From positions 1 through 64,000 of the forward strand of contig NZ_LOPY01000008.1 of the NCBI RefSeq assembly GCF_001469895.1: a DNA stretch of 64,000 nucleotides. Reading direction: 5' to 3'. The first letter of the stretch is position 1; every line of letters begins with the position of its first letter. The translations under genes and the position numbers were made by a program. Positions 1 through 9,303 of this stretch are shown here, piece after piece. Below the pieces are notes generated by a model that was not told the DNA's origin, searched no databases, and was given only the letters and a program-made list of their open reading frames with translations. The DNA is from Pseudoalteromonas sp. XI10. Lineage in GTDB: Bacteria; Pseudomonadota; Gammaproteobacteria; Enterobacterales; Alteromonadaceae.

Positions 1-31
1 TGCTATTTAAAGCAAGTGGATAAAGCTAATA

Positions 32-107
32 TGGAGCGGCACACGAGGCTCGAACTCGTGACCTCAACCTTGGCAAGGTTGCGCTCTACCAACTGAGCTA
101 GTGCCGC
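32..107 (-). tRNA. tRNA-Gly (anticodon GCC), distal copy
   Basis: Read on the minus strand this is a 76-nt cloverleaf ending in an encoded CCA. The anticodon arm is CAACC-TTGCCAA-GGTTG, giving GCC, and the T arm carries GTTCGAG. It is the last of four tRNA genes transcribed leftward behind pgsA, and it is an exact duplicate of the tRNA-Gly at 375-450. The E. coli pgsA locus has one Gly copy (glyW-cysT-leuZ), so this second copy is an addition. Confidence 0.97.
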
Positions 108-167
108 ATCATATTAACTCTAATATCATTTTTATAACTACATTTGGTATTGTAGTTAACCACAAAA

Positions 168-254
168 TGGTGCCCGGGGCCGGACTTGAACCGGCACGCT
201 GTTACCAGCGAGGGATTTTAAATCCCTTGTGTCTACCAATTCCACCACCCGGGC
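168..254 (-). tRNA. tRNA-Leu (anticodon UAA)
   Basis: An 87-nt tRNA on the minus strand with the long variable arm expected of tRNA-Leu. It starts GCCCGGGTGG and ends with an encoded CCA. The anticodon stem-loop AGGGA-TTTAAAA-TCCCT gives UAA. It lies between tRNA-Cys and the distal tRNA-Gly in the same leftward cluster and corresponds to leuZ of the E. coli pgsA-glyW-cysT-leuZ locus. Confidence 0.97.
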
Positions 255-288
255 ATCGGGTTGCTCATAGAGCGCGTGGAGTGTTGAA

Positions 289-362
289 TGGAGGCGGAAC
301 CCGGAGTCGAACCGAGGTAGACGGATTTGCAATCCGCTGCATGGCCACTCTGCCATTCCGCC
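289..362 (-). tRNA. tRNA-Cys (anticodon GCA)
   Basis: A 74-nt tRNA on the minus strand, starting GGCGGAATGG and ending in an encoded CCA. The anticodon loop TTGCAAA gives GCA for cysteine. It is second in the leftward Gly-Cys-Leu-Gly cluster and corresponds to cysT of enterobacteria. Confidence 0.97.
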
Positions 363-374
363 AAGATAGATAAT

Positions 375-450
375 TGGAGCGGCACACGAGGCTCGAACTC
401 GTGACCTCAACCTTGGCAAGGTTGCGCTCTACCAACTGAGCTAGTGCCGC
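375..450 (-). tRNA. tRNA-Gly (anticodon GCC), proximal copy
   Basis: A 76-nt tRNA on the minus strand, identical over its whole length to the copy at 32-107, with anticodon GCC and an encoded CCA. It is first in the tRNA cluster, about 40 nt downstream of the predicted -10 box and 140 nt downstream of the pgsA stop codon. Confidence 0.97.
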
Positions 451-490
451 TTTCTTTATCTTGGGGGCTATGCCCTCTCAACACGGACGC

Positions 491-518
491 ATTCTACAGA
501 GATTATTAAACGCGTCAA
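491..518 (-). promoter_or_regulatory. Predicted sigma-70 promoter of the tRNA cluster
   Basis: On the minus strand a TTGACG -35 box (513-518) is separated by 16 nt from a TAGAAT -10 box (491-496). A GC-rich discriminator (GCGTCCG) follows, as is typical of stringently controlled stable-RNA promoters. It lies between pgsA and the first tRNA-Gly, so the tRNAs probably have their own promoter besides any read-through from pgsA. Prediction from sequence only. Confidence 0.6.
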
Positions 519-589
519 TATAAAAAATGCTAGTTTTGAACTGTTTGCTTATTTTTTATCTAAAACGGTGTGTAATTAAACGTTTAGGA

Positions 590-1135
590 TCAATTTTTGG
601 TCAATTCTGACCATGCCGCTATTAAATACTGCAACATAGAACTAAGCGTTAAGAATGTTGCGATGTATAAAAGGCCATAACTTAAGTAGATCATCCATGT
701 ATCAAACTGCCAGATCAAACCAATTATGGCTAGCATCTGTGCTGCAGTTTTAAACTTACCCATGTTTGATACAGCTACGTTGTCACGTTTACCTTGCTCT
801 GCCATCCATTCGCGTAATGCAGAGATAACAATTTCACGGCTAATAATAACTAATGCTGGAATAGTCATATACAAACTTTGGTAGTGGCTTGATAAAGCAA
901 CCAGTGCTGCACACACCATTACTTTGTCGGCAACCGGATCTAAGAATGCACCGAAAGGCGTTGACTGATTTAAACGACGCGCTAGATAGCCATCAAGGAT
1001 ATCTGTGATTGACGCAAGCCAGAAAACAAACGCAGCTGCGAAAAACGCCCATGAGAAAGGCAAATAAAATATCACCAAAAAAATGGGGATAAGAAAAAGT
1101 CTAAAGGTTGTGAGTGTGTTTGGAATATTCCACAT
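590..1135 (-). CDS. pgsA: CDP-diacylglycerol--glycerol-3-phosphate 3-phosphatidyltransferase
   Basis: Makes phosphatidylglycerophosphate from CDP-diacylglycerol and glycerol-3-phosphate, the committed step to phosphatidylglycerol and cardiolipin in the inner membrane. The 181-aa protein has the CDP-alcohol phosphatidyltransferase signature with all three aspartates (DGYLARRL, then GAFLDPVADK, around residues 48-70), and the hydrophobic segments expected of a polytopic enzyme. The N-terminus (MWNIPNTLTTFRL) and the length match E. coli PgsA. It lies 42 nt downstream of uvrC on the same strand and upstream of the tRNA cluster, the same order as in E. coli, so it is probably co-transcribed with uvrC. 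Confidence 0.95.
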   Translation of the reverse strand: MWNIPNTLTTFRLFLIPIFLVIFYLPFSWAFFAAAFVFWLASITDILDGYLARRLNQSTPFGAFLDPVADKVMVCAALVALSSHYQSLYMTIPALVIISREIVISALREWMAEQGKRDNVAVSNMGKFKTAAQMLAIIGLIWQFDTWMIYLSYGLLYIATFLTLSSMLQYLIAAWSELTKN

Positions 1136-1177
1136 AACTACTTGGAGATGTCTTTTTTTACTATATTCGCACGAAGG

Positions 1178-3001
1178 CTACGCCTTGTCATGCAAATGAT
1201 TAAATATCTTTTCAGCCATTTCAGGGCTGATCCCAGGAACTTGTTTTAATTGGTCTATATTAGCAGCTTTTACCCCTTGCATGCCCCCTAAATATTTTAA
1301 TAATGCTTGTCGGCGTTTTTGTCCTACACCGGTAATTTCTTCTAACAATGATTGTGTACGTTGTTTTTGTCGTTTATTACGATGCCCTGCAATGGCAAAA
1401 CGGTGCGACTCATCACGAATATGCTGAATTAAATGCAGCGCTGGTGCATCTGAATCAAGTGGTATTGTTTTACGTCCACCATCAATTAATAGCGTTTCTA
1501 AACCTGGTTTCCGACTAGTACCTTTTGCAACACCCACCAGCAATGGCATTTTATTATGCGGCCAGTTTTCAAAATATTGCTCAGCACGAGATAATTGACC
1601 TTTACCACCATCGATAAAGATGACATCTGGAATTTTTTCTTCATCGACTACTTTGTTGTAGCGTTTATTAAGTGCAAATTCCATCGCAGCATAATCATCA
1701 CCGCCGGTGATGCCAGTAACATTAAATCGACGATATTCTTTATTATTAGGCCCTTGCGAATCAAACACCACACAACTTGCTACCGTGTTTTCACCCATTG
1801 TATGGCTGATATCAAAACATTCCATGCGATTAATATCATCTAGGCGTAATGTTTCTTTTAATTGTGCGTAACGTTTGTTGATTGAATCCTGCGTGCTTTG
1901 CTTAACACTAATGCTGTTAAGTGCATTTTTATTAGCAAGTTTTAAATACTGTGCCCGCTCACCGCGATTAGCAACTTTTAGACTCACTTTACGTTCAGAG
2001 ATTGCCGTAAGCGCTTCGCTTAATGGCTCACTTTCTTCAATACTAAACGGTAATATAATTTCTTTAGCAATACGCCCTGTTGCACCCGGGGCTAGATAAT
2101 ATTGGCCTAAAAAAGAAGTTAGAATTTCTTCTTCACCTGAGTCTTTTGGCACTTTAGGAAAATAAGTTTTACTGCCTAGCACTTTGTGGTCGCGGATCAT
2201 TAATAAGTGAACCGCATTTAAACCATTTAAATGCGCAAAACCCACTACATCCATCTCCGCATGGTTACCTGAAATAGATTGCTGCTCCTGCATTTTTCGA
2301 AGCAACATGATTTGGTCACGCACTTTGGCCGCAAGCTCAAATTTAAGTTCTTTACTTGCTTGCTCCATTTTAGTAACTAAATCGGCAATGACTTCATGAG
2401 ATTTGCCCAACAAAAACTTGCGAACAAAATCAACTTCTTGTTGATATTCTTCATCGGAGATTTTATTCACACACGGCGCTGAGCAGCGTTTTAACTGATA
2501 TTGTAAACATGGACGGCTTCTAGCTCGGTAATACGCATCTTCACATTGGCGAACCGGAAAGATTTTTTGCATTAAACGCAAACTTTCAGATACCGCTCCC
2601 GCACTTGGGAATGGGCCAAAATATTCGCCTTTAATTTTTCGGCTACCACGATGAAAAGCAAGTCGCGGGTGCTTATGATCAGTTAAAAGAATATACGGAT
2701 ATGACTTATCATCTCGCAGCAAAATATTGTAACGAGGCTGATATTTTTTAATTAGGTTGTTTTCGAGTAATAAGGCTTCGGTTTCAGTGTTGGTCAGGGT
2801 GACTTCAATACCGCAAATATTACTTACTAATACACGCGTTTTGCTATCAGTTACATTACTACGGAAGTAACTACTTACGCGCTTTTTTAGATTTTTAGCC
2901 TTACCAACATAGATAACTTGCCCTTCACTATCAAGCATTCGGTAGACACCGGGCTCACTTGATAGTGTTTTTAGAAAACGGGCTGGTTCGAAATCAGACA
3001 T
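1178..3001 (-). CDS. uvrC: UvrABC excinuclease subunit C
   Basis: Makes the two incisions flanking a DNA lesion in nucleotide excision repair after UvrAB loading. The 607-aa protein has an N-terminal GIY-YIG nuclease domain (PGVYRML then VIYVGKAKNLKKR, residues about 17-43), a cysteine cluster near residues 150-180, a central UVR coiled segment, the RNase H-like C-terminal endonuclease domain, and terminal helix-hairpin-helix motifs (ITGVGQKRRQALL, QVPGISPEMAEKI). Length is normal for the family. It lies 8 nt downstream of the uvrY response regulator gene, and the pair is conserved in gammaproteobacteria. Confidence 0.97.
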   Translation of the reverse strand: MSDFEPARFLKTLSSEPGVYRMLDSEGQVIYVGKAKNLKKRVSSYFRSNVTDSKTRVLVSNICGIEVTLTNTETEALLLENNLIKKYQPRYNILLRDDKSYPYILLTDHKHPRLAFHRGSRKIKGEYFGPFPSAGAVSESLRLMQKIFPVRQCEDAYYRARSRPCLQYQLKRCSAPCVNKISDEEYQQEVDFVRKFLLGKSHEVIADLVTKMEQASKELKFELAAKVRDQIMLLRKMQEQQSISGNHAEMDVVGFAHLNGLNAVHLLMIRDHKVLGSKTYFPKVPKDSGEEEILTSFLGQYYLAPGATGRIAKEIILPFSIEESEPLSEALTAISERKVSLKVANRGERAQYLKLANKNALNSISVKQSTQDSINKRYAQLKETLRLDDINRMECFDISHTMGENTVASCVVFDSQGPNNKEYRRFNVTGITGGDDYAAMEFALNKRYNKVVDEEKIPDVIFIDGGKGQLSRAEQYFENWPHNKMPLLVGVAKGTSRKPGLETLLIDGGRKTIPLDSDAPALHLIQHIRDESHRFAIAGHRNKRQKQRTQSLLEEITGVGQKRRQALLKYLGGMQGVKAANIDQLKQVPGISPEMAEKIFNHLHDKA

Positions 3002-3009
3002 TGAGCAAA

Positions 3010-3660
3010 TTAATGCGAGCTATCAATGTCGATCATTTTATGACGAATTGCTAAATGGGTAAGTTCAACATCACCCCCTACATTTAGCTTTTCAAACATG
3101 CGATAGCGATAGCTATTCACTGTTTTTGAACTCAGGTTCAAGCGATCCGCAATATCTTGCGCTTTCTCACCTTTAGTAATCATCAGCATGATTTGCAGCT
3201 CACGCTCAGACAAACTCTGGAATGGGTTTTCATCTGTGCGGCCGCTTACCTGAGCAAGGGCAATTTGCTGTGCAATTTCAGGTGCAATATAACGTTGCCC
3301 TGCATTAACCGCACGAATGGCGTTAACCATTTCATCAGAGCCGGCACCTTTTGTCAGATAACCATGAGCACCGATTTGCATTACTTTGCTTGGGAATGGA
3401 TCTTCACAATGCACGGTAAGCACAATAATTTTCACATCTGGGCAATAACGACAGATTTTCTTTGTCGCTTCTAAACCGCCAATACCTGGCATATTCATGT
3501 CCATCAACACGATATCAGGTGAATGTTGACGGCAAAATTGCACCGCTTCTTCACCGGTTTTAGCTTCACCCACCACTTTAAAACCACGAACATCATCAAG
3601 TATACGTCTGATCCCTGTCCGTACAAGTTCATGGTCATCAACTAAAAGTACATTAATCAA
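3010..3660 (-). CDS. uvrY: GacA/UvrY-type LuxR-family response regulator
   Basis: The response regulator of the BarA/GacS system, which in relatives activates small RNAs of the CsrA/RsmA regulon. The protein is 216 aa if translated from a TTG codon at 3660: this gives the family N-terminus MINVLLVDDHELV and lies 8 nt after GAGGG. A GTG 13 codons upstream has no such support. The receiver has acidic residues D8/D9, phosphoacceptor D54 and K104. The C-terminal LuxR helix-turn-helix (LSERELQIMLMITKG through KTVNSYRYRMF) spans about 145-205. The gene precedes uvrC as in E. coli. Similarity extends over the full length of E. coli UvrY. Confidence 0.94.
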   Translation of the reverse strand: MINVLLVDDHELVRTGIRRILDDVRGFKVVGEAKTGEEAVQFCRQHSPDIVLMDMNMPGIGGLEATKKICRYCPDVKIIVLTVHCEDPFPSKVMQIGAHGYLTKGAGSDEMVNAIRAVNAGQRYIAPEIAQQIALAQVSGRTDENPFQSLSERELQIMLMITKGEKAQDIADRLNLSSKTVNSYRYRMFEKLNVGGDVELTHLAIRHKMIDIDSSH

Positions 3661-3728
3661 TGGAACACCCTCAAATAACCCAAATAGCTGCTTTCGCACA
3701 ATTTAATGTGCCACATTAGCACAGAAAA

Positions 3729-3760
3729 AGTGAAACGATAAATCAAAATATCGTTTCACT
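3729..3760 (-). terminator. Rho-independent terminator of the symporter gene
   Basis: Inverted repeat AGTGAAACGATA / TATCGTTTCACT (12 bp, 8-nt loop). On the minus strand it is followed by TTTTTC. It lies 8 nt past the stop codon of the symporter gene and before uvrY, so it insulates the uvrY-uvrC-pgsA operon. Confidence 0.85.
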
Positions 3761-3768
3761 AATTAATT

Positions 3769-4920
3769 TTAAGCTGATGCTTTCTCGCTGAAACGATCAA
3801 CCCATAGGGCAATGATACCATCACCTGTTACATTACAGGCAGTACCAAAGCTATCTTGTGCTAAATAAAGTGCAATCATTAATGCAACCGCACCTTCATT
3901 AAAACCAAGCATACTTGTTAAAAGACCCAATGCCGACATAACTGCCCCACCTGGTGCGCCGGGCGCAGCAATCATTACAACGCCTAGCATCATAATAAAT
4001 GGCAACATACCAAATAACGATGGTACATCCATATTTGGTGATAAGAACATAACAGCCATTGCACATGTCACAATCGTAATTGTTGAGCCCGATAAATGGA
4101 TGGTTGCACATAAAGGCACTGTAAAGTTAGCAACATCTTCTTTTACTTTATTTGCTTTGCTTGAGCGAAGTGAAACTGGAATGGTTGCTGCACTCGACAT
4201 TGTACCTAAAGCAGTAAAATAAGCGGGTAGCATATTTTTTACAAGCTCTAAAGGATTACGCTTTAGTAAAAGACCTGTAGATACATATAAAACAGTTAGC
4301 CATAGCCAGTGCATAATTAATGCAGCTAGCAAAACAATACCAAATGTTTGCAGCGTATCAACCACGGTGCCAGCAACTGTCATTTCCGCGAAAACACCGG
4401 CAATGTAAAAAGGTAACGCAGGAATAATTACTTTTGCTAATAAGCCATCAATCACATCACGGCCCTGATCAGATACTTTCTTTAAAGTATCAAGCTGTAA
4501 TTGGCTCATACCAATACCAAAAATGAATGCCGCAGCAAGTGCTGTCATTACACTCATAAGTGGTGGAATTTCTAAATCAATAAAGCTGCCCACTTCGGTA
4601 GCAACTTCTGCTTCAAACGTTAGACCGCCGTCAAATAATGGGATCATAGCGCTGACAAGTAAAAAAGCTAAGGTTCCAGCAATAACGGTTGAACCATATG
4701 CAAAGCCAACTGTTTTTCCTAACAAATGGCCTGACCCTTTTGGTAAACCAGCAATACCTGATGCGATAAAAAATAAAATAATTAACGGGATGGTAAAGGT
4801 GATCAACTGACCTATTATTTCTTTTACTGTGTAAAGGAGTTCAACACCTGTTAGTGGCACATATAAGCCCACTAAAATACCGGCAACAATACCAGCAATT
4901 AATTTTAGAATTAAATTCAT
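3769..4920 (-). CDS. Dicarboxylate/amino acid:cation symporter family protein
   Basis: Probably an inner-membrane secondary transporter that couples uptake of a dicarboxylate or acidic/neutral amino acid to Na+ or H+ (DAACS/GltP-DctA family). The 383-aa protein (start at MNLILKLIAG) has eight or more hydrophobic segments, a serine-rich stretch near the middle (TALGTMSSAATIPVSLRSS), and a late loop (MIAAPGAPGGAVMSALGLL) that fits the HP1 and HP2 re-entrant hairpins of this family. A GTG start 13 codons upstream is possible but less likely. It ends in its own terminator and is divergent from the DUF5916 gene. The substrate cannot be read from the sequence. Confidence 0.85.
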   Translation of the reverse strand: MNLILKLIAGIVAGILVGLYVPLTGVELLYTVKEIIGQLITFTIPLIILFFIASGIAGLPKGSGHLLGKTVGFAYGSTVIAGTLAFLLVSAMIPLFDGGLTFEAEVATEVGSFIDLEIPPLMSVMTALAAAFIFGIGMSQLQLDTLKKVSDQGRDVIDGLLAKVIIPALPFYIAGVFAEMTVAGTVVDTLQTFGIVLLAALIMHWLWLTVLYVSTGLLLKRNPLELVKNMLPAYFTALGTMSSAATIPVSLRSSKANKVKEDVANFTVPLCATIHLSGSTITIVTCAMAVMFLSPNMDVPSLFGMLPFIMMLGVVMIAAPGAPGGAVMSALGLLTSMLGFNEGAVALMIALYLAQDSFGTACNVTGDGIIALWVDRFSEKASA

Positions 4921-5135
4921 AACGATCACTTCAATTTTTAGGTGGTAATCTTTTACCACGTTTTAGTTTACTTTTGTTATAAAACAGCCAAATTAACGTT
5001 TAACTGCGCAAATTACCACCACAGCTTGTTAGAATCTAATTTGAACGTAAATATATGCGCCCTGTCGCGTTGCATTTGTTAACAAAGTTGCAAATTAATA
5101 ACATGCTCGCAGTTTTGAATACCCGTATAGTGCTT

Positions 5136-7469
5136 ATGTATAAATCAATGTTAAGTGCCGCTCTATTAAGCGTGCCTTTCACCAGCTTGGCCACCAGCCA
5201 ACCTGTCACCCTTCCTTTTATTGCTGAGCAGGCAACAATTGACGGCCAGCTCAATGAGCCAAGTTGGCAACGTGCCAAAAAAATTACCATAGACAACGTT
5301 ACTTGGCCTTACGAAAACAGTAAAAGCCCAGTTACCACCCACGCTTATGTTTATGAAGATGGCGAAACACTTTTTATTGGCTTTGAAGCGAATGATCCAA
5401 ACCCAGAACTCATTCGTGCTTTTTACCGTGACCGTGACGCAGCCTGGGATGATGACCTAGTCGGGCTAAAAATTGATTCATACAATAATTCTCAATTAGC
5501 TTATCAATTTTTTATTAACCCACTTGGCGTACAACAAGATTCAATAGAAAACGAACTGACCAAACATGAAAGCTCATCATGGGACGGTATTTGGGATAGC
5601 GTCGGTGTTATTCATGATAAAGGCTATACAGTTGAAGTTGCCATTCCGCTACGCGTATTGAATTTTGACGACAGCGTAGCAAGTAAAACTATGGCGATGG
5701 AGTTTTTACGCTTTTTACCGCGCAGTGAACGGTTACGTATCTCAAATATGCAAATTGACCACGGTAACAATTGTTGGATTTGCCAAATGCCAACTTACCA
5801 AGGTTTTGAACAAGCAAAGCAAGGCAATAACGTGGCGATTATTCCATCTGTGGTGCTTGGCAAAAATGAGACACGTGATATTGATGGCGCACAAGTTGAT
5901 GACTGGGAGTCAGAGAACAACACTGAAGCCAGCCTCGATGTTAAATGGGGGATCACCCCAGATATCACCTTAAATGCGACGATTAATCCTGATTTTTCTC
6001 AGGTTGAAGCGGATGTAGCACAATTGAGTGTGAACAATAATTTCAGTTTATTCTTCCCAGAAAAGCGTGCCTTCTTTTTAGATAACGCTGACTACTTTGC
6101 CTCAACACTTAACCTTATTCATACCCGTAATATTGCCCAGCCAGATTACGGCACGAAAATCACCGGAAGTAAAAATGGCCATACATTTGCCGGCTTCATT
6201 GCCAATGATACACAAACCAATGTGTTGATCCCGGGCAATTTAGGCTCATCGCTTGTCGCCCTTGACGAGAAAAGTGAAAACGGTGCCCTGCGTTATCGAT
6301 ACGATTTTGAATCTGGGTTATCACTCGGTTCAACGGCAACACACAGACAAAGTGATGATTATAAAAACACGGTTTACAGTATTGATAGTAAATACAAACC
6401 AACAGTGAACGATGTTTTCTTAGTACAAGTATTAAAGTCACAAACGCAATACAGCCAAGATTTTATCGATGAGTTATGTGATGGTGATAACTGCTTACAG
6501 CCCGAGCAAGTAATCTGTGAATTACATAGTGACTGCGACTATAACGAAGGCGTACTTCGTGTTTTAAGTAGAGAACAGCAATCAGGTACTGGCTACTACC
6601 TAAAGTATCAACACGACGAGAAGTACTGGCGTGCCTTCGCTGATTATAATTACCGTGATGCTGATTTAAGAGCTGACTTGGGTTTTATCTCGCAAGTTGA
6701 TTTTAAAAAGTTTACAACTGGTGGCGAATACCGCTGGTATGGGGATAAAGGCAATTGGTGGAATCGCGCTAACCTTTTCGCCGATTGGGATATTACCCAC
6801 AACGAAAATAACGAACTTCTTGAAAAAGAAGCACAAACTAGTTTTTCAGTCAGCGGCCCGTTACAGAGCTTTTTTGAGGTTTCTGTTGAGCACCGTAACC
6901 GCACTGGCCTTCGCCACGATAAATCACGTTTAGATATCGACGGCAACACAGACTTGTTTAGCGAAAATGGCGTTGGTTTTTACAGTGACTTTAAACCAAA
7001 AGCTGGGGTATTTGCTTCTTTATATATGTACACAGGTAATGCCGTTGATTTAGCGAATAACCGCGTTGGTGATAAGTTCCATATACGCCCTGTGCTGAAT
7101 ATGAACCTTGGTAAGCATTTTGAAGTGCGTTTACGTCATACTTATGAGCAGCTTGAAGCCGATGGCAGTGAAGTATTTACCGCCAACTTAAGTGATGTAC
7201 GTTTTACTTACCAATTCAACGTGAATAGCTTTTTACGCCTTGCAGTAATTTATACCGATTTAGAACGCAATCAGGCTAATTACATTGATGATGTAGATAG
7301 CCAATATAAAAAGTTAGCCACTCAGCTGTTGTATTCTTACAAGCTGAACCCGCAAACGGTATTCTTTGCTGGTTACTCAGATAATGGCTATCAAGATGAT
7401 GAGCTATCATCAATTACTAAAGAGCAGCGTACGTTATTTGCTAAATTTAGCTACGCTTGGTTACTTTAA
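5136..7469 (+). CDS. CBM9-like / DUF5916 outer-membrane protein
   Basis: The N-terminal part (about residues 25-215) resembles family 9 carbohydrate-binding-like domains (ATIDGQLNEPSWQRA, then FIGFEANDPNP), and the rest resembles DUF5916, a predicted beta-barrel ending in alternating aromatic strands. MYKSMLSAALLSVPFTSLA reads as a signal peptide, so I start at 5136, giving 777 aa. The frame is open from an ATG at 5055, and no start has a good Shine-Dalgarno sequence. Members of this family are often surface proteins in Bacteroidetes and Alteromonadales. A role in binding or uptake of a polymer is inference. The gene ends at a clear terminator. Confidence 0.8.
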   Translation: MYKSMLSAALLSVPFTSLATSQPVTLPFIAEQATIDGQLNEPSWQRAKKITIDNVTWPYENSKSPVTTHAYVYEDGETLFIGFEANDPNPELIRAFYRDRDAAWDDDLVGLKIDSYNNSQLAYQFFINPLGVQQDSIENELTKHESSSWDGIWDSVGVIHDKGYTVEVAIPLRVLNFDDSVASKTMAMEFLRFLPRSERLRISNMQIDHGNNCWICQMPTYQGFEQAKQGNNVAIIPSVVLGKNETRDIDGAQVDDWESENNTEASLDVKWGITPDITLNATINPDFSQVEADVAQLSVNNNFSLFFPEKRAFFLDNADYFASTLNLIHTRNIAQPDYGTKITGSKNGHTFAGFIANDTQTNVLIPGNLGSSLVALDEKSENGALRYRYDFESGLSLGSTATHRQSDDYKNTVYSIDSKYKPTVNDVFLVQVLKSQTQYSQDFIDELCDGDNCLQPEQVICELHSDCDYNEGVLRVLSREQQSGTGYYLKYQHDEKYWRAFADYNYRDADLRADLGFISQVDFKKFTTGGEYRWYGDKGNWWNRANLFADWDITHNENNELLEKEAQTSFSVSGPLQSFFEVSVEHRNRTGLRHDKSRLDIDGNTDLFSENGVGFYSDFKPKAGVFASLYMYTGNAVDLANNRVGDKFHIRPVLNMNLGKHFEVRLRHTYEQLEADGSEVFTANLSDVRFTYQFNVNSFLRLAVIYTDLERNQANYIDDVDSQYKKLATQLLYSYKLNPQTVFFAGYSDNGYQDDELSSITKEQRTLFAKFSYAWLL

Positions 7470-7479
7470 GACCCTACTA

Positions 7480-7508
7480 GCGCACCTTTTGGTGCGCGCC
7501 CTTCTTTT
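7480..7508 (+). terminator. Rho-independent terminator after the DUF5916 gene
   Basis: Perfect 7-bp GC-rich stem GCGCACC / GGTGCGC with a TTTT loop (7480-7497), starting 11 nt after the stop codon and followed by a pyrimidine tract (CCCTTCTTTT). Confidence 0.75.
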
Positions 7509-7664
7509 CCCACCTTATTACTAAATGCTATAAGCCTATTCGCTATATGTTATAGCCAAACTTTACTTTCGTTTTTATTTCACCACAGTAAAGTGTGACT
7601 ATTACAGATCGCTAGCCTAAGCTAGTTGATCAACGATTGAATAAATTGCTTCCAAGGGAACACT

Positions 7665-8633
7665 ATGTCTAACATTTTTGAAGATAATTCATTAACGATT
7701 GGTAATACACCAATTGTAAAGCTTAACCGCGTAACCTCAGGTAATGTTTTTGCTAAAGTTGAATCACGTAACCCAAGCTTCAGTGTTAAATGCCGTATTG
7801 GCGCTTCAATGATCTGGGAAGCAGAAAAGTCAGGTGTATTAACCAAAGAAAAAGAGTTAATCGAGCCGACTTCAGGAAACACAGGTATCGCACTTGCGTT
7901 CGTAGCGGCTTCTCGTGGCTATAAGTTAACCCTGACTATGCCTAACACAATGAGCTTAGAGCGTCGTAAATTATTAAAAGCCTTAGGTGCTAACCTAGTA
8001 TTGACTGATGGCGCTAAGGGTATGAATGGCGCGATTGAAAAAGCAAAAGAAATTCAAGCGAGTGAGCCTGAAAAATATATTCTTTTACAACAGTTCGAAA
8101 ACCCAGCTAACCCGAAAATTCACTTTGAAACAACGGGCCCTGAAATCTATGAAGCAATGGACGGTAAAATCGACATCTTCGTAGCGGGTGTTGGTACTGG
8201 TGGTACTATTACGGGTGTTAGCCGTTACCTTAAACTAGAAAAAGGTTTAAATGTACAATCGGTTGCTGTTGAACCAACTAACTCTCCAGTTATTAGCCAA
8301 ACATTAGCTGGTGAAGAAGTTAAACCGGGCCCTCATAAAATCCAAGGTATCGGTGCAGGCTTCATCCCTGGCAACCTTGATTTAGAAGTAGTAGACGCTG
8401 CAGAGCAAGTATCAAATGAAGATGCGATTGCTATGGCTCATGAACTAATGAAAAACGAAGGTATTTTAGTGGGTATTTCTTCTGGTGCAGCAGTAGTTGC
8501 GGCAAAACGCCTTGCTGAAAAACCTGAGAACGCAGACAAGAACATTGTGGTAATTTTACCAAGTGCGACTGAGCGTTACTTATCTAGCCCATTATTTGCT
8601 GAAGAGTTCAGCGATAAAGAGCTAGTTCAGTAA
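7665..8633 (+). CDS. cysK: Cysteine synthase A (O-acetylserine sulfhydrylase)
   Basis: PLP-dependent beta-replacement enzyme making L-cysteine from O-acetylserine and sulfide in the cytoplasm. The 322-aa protein has the PLP lysine K42 (SVKCRIG), the substrate-binding loop TSGNTG (69-74), the glycine-rich phosphate loop GVGTGGT near 177, and a conserved serine in GISSGAA. Length matches CysK rather than the shorter CysM. The start is preceded by AAGGGAA. It is a single-gene unit between two terminators. Confidence 0.96.
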   Translation: MSNIFEDNSLTIGNTPIVKLNRVTSGNVFAKVESRNPSFSVKCRIGASMIWEAEKSGVLTKEKELIEPTSGNTGIALAFVAASRGYKLTLTMPNTMSLERRKLLKALGANLVLTDGAKGMNGAIEKAKEIQASEPEKYILLQQFENPANPKIHFETTGPEIYEAMDGKIDIFVAGVGTGGTITGVSRYLKLEKGLNVQSVAVEPTNSPVISQTLAGEEVKPGPHKIQGIGAGFIPGNLDLEVVDAAEQVSNEDAIAMAHELMKNEGILVGISSGAAVVAAKRLAEKPENADKNIVVILPSATERYLSSPLFAEEFSDKELVQ

Positions 8634-8654
8634 TCACTAAGAACCTCTTAGTTT

Positions 8655-8687
8655 TAAAAAAAGGATGCATACATGCGTCCTTTTTTA
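8655..8687 (+). terminator. Rho-independent terminator of cysK
   Basis: Stem AAAAAAGGATGCA / TGCGTCCTTTTTT with a TACA loop and a run of T residues, about 22 nt after the cysK stop codon. The A run on the other side would also allow function on the opposite strand. Confidence 0.88.
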
Positions 8688-8788
8688 TTACCTAAAATAA
8701 ATAAAACCAATAATTTTACCGAGTTAACTTTACATCATGCTCATTTAGTCACACACTTAATTTTAAGTTCACTCGAAAAACTACAACA

Positions 8789-9229
8789 ATGAAAAATATA
8801 CTTTTAACTTTTATCCTTCTAAGTAGCAGCATTCTTTTCGGTTGCGGTTCTGAAGACGCACCAAAGGGCGAAAAAAACACCCCAGGTAATGTAGCGACTC
8901 TCTATTTTGATGCTTTATACAACCAAAACGATTTAAATCTTGCGATGGAATATGCCACGCCGAAAATGGCGCGAATTATGAAATCTTATGGCACCGCTGG
9001 GCAGTTCGCTCGTAACTTGGTTAATATGCAATACGATGAAGTGGTGATTGAAGTCGATATGACTAACATGAGTCTACGTGAACAATATGGCGATAAAGCT
9101 AACATCAATTTAATTTTTACGGGTTATTTTAATGGTAAGAAAATTGATGATATGCGCAGTGTGAAAATGATGCGTAAAAAAGGCAAGTGGTACATTGAAA
9201 AAATTAATGCAGATCCATTTGCGCGATAA
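8789..9229 (+). CDS. Small lipoprotein, DUF4878-like
   Basis: A 146-aa protein with a lipoprotein signal peptide: MKNILLTFILLSSSILFGC ends in the lipobox LFGC, so the mature chain begins at Cys19. After a short polar linker (SEDAPKGEKN) the remainder looks like one NTF2-like/DUF4878 fold (VATLYFDALYNQNDLNLAMEYATPK, ending MMRKKGKWYIEKI). Such proteins are anchored in the cell envelope and their function is not established. There is no operon partner, and a strong terminator follows. Confidence 0.75.
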   Translation: MKNILLTFILLSSSILFGCGSEDAPKGEKNTPGNVATLYFDALYNQNDLNLAMEYATPKMARIMKSYGTAGQFARNLVNMQYDEVVIEVDMTNMSLREQYGDKANINLIFTGYFNGKKIDDMRSVKMMRKKGKWYIEKINADPFAR

Positions 9230-9244
9230 TTAATTACGAAAACT

Positions 9245-9272
9245 AAAAAAGGGCCTGAAGGGCCCTTTTTTT
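9245..9272 (+). terminator. Bidirectional rho-independent terminator
   Basis: Stem AAAAAAGGGCC / GGCCCTTTTTT with a TGAAG loop. A and T runs on both sides serve the lipoprotein gene (plus) and the convergent DUF6172-like gene (minus). Confidence 0.9.
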
Positions 9273-9303
9273 GAAAGAGTATTACTGCAGAACAGTATGG
9301 ATA

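Noticed and set aside
101..373. Open frames on both strands across the first tRNA cluster
   Set aside because: They coincide with four complete tRNA genes and have no ribosome-binding site; they are chance frames through structural RNA.
7542..7556. GCTATA/TATAGC inverted repeat upstream of cysK as a possible CysB-type operator
   Set aside because: Only 6 bp and AT-rich; no consensus I can support, and it could be chance.
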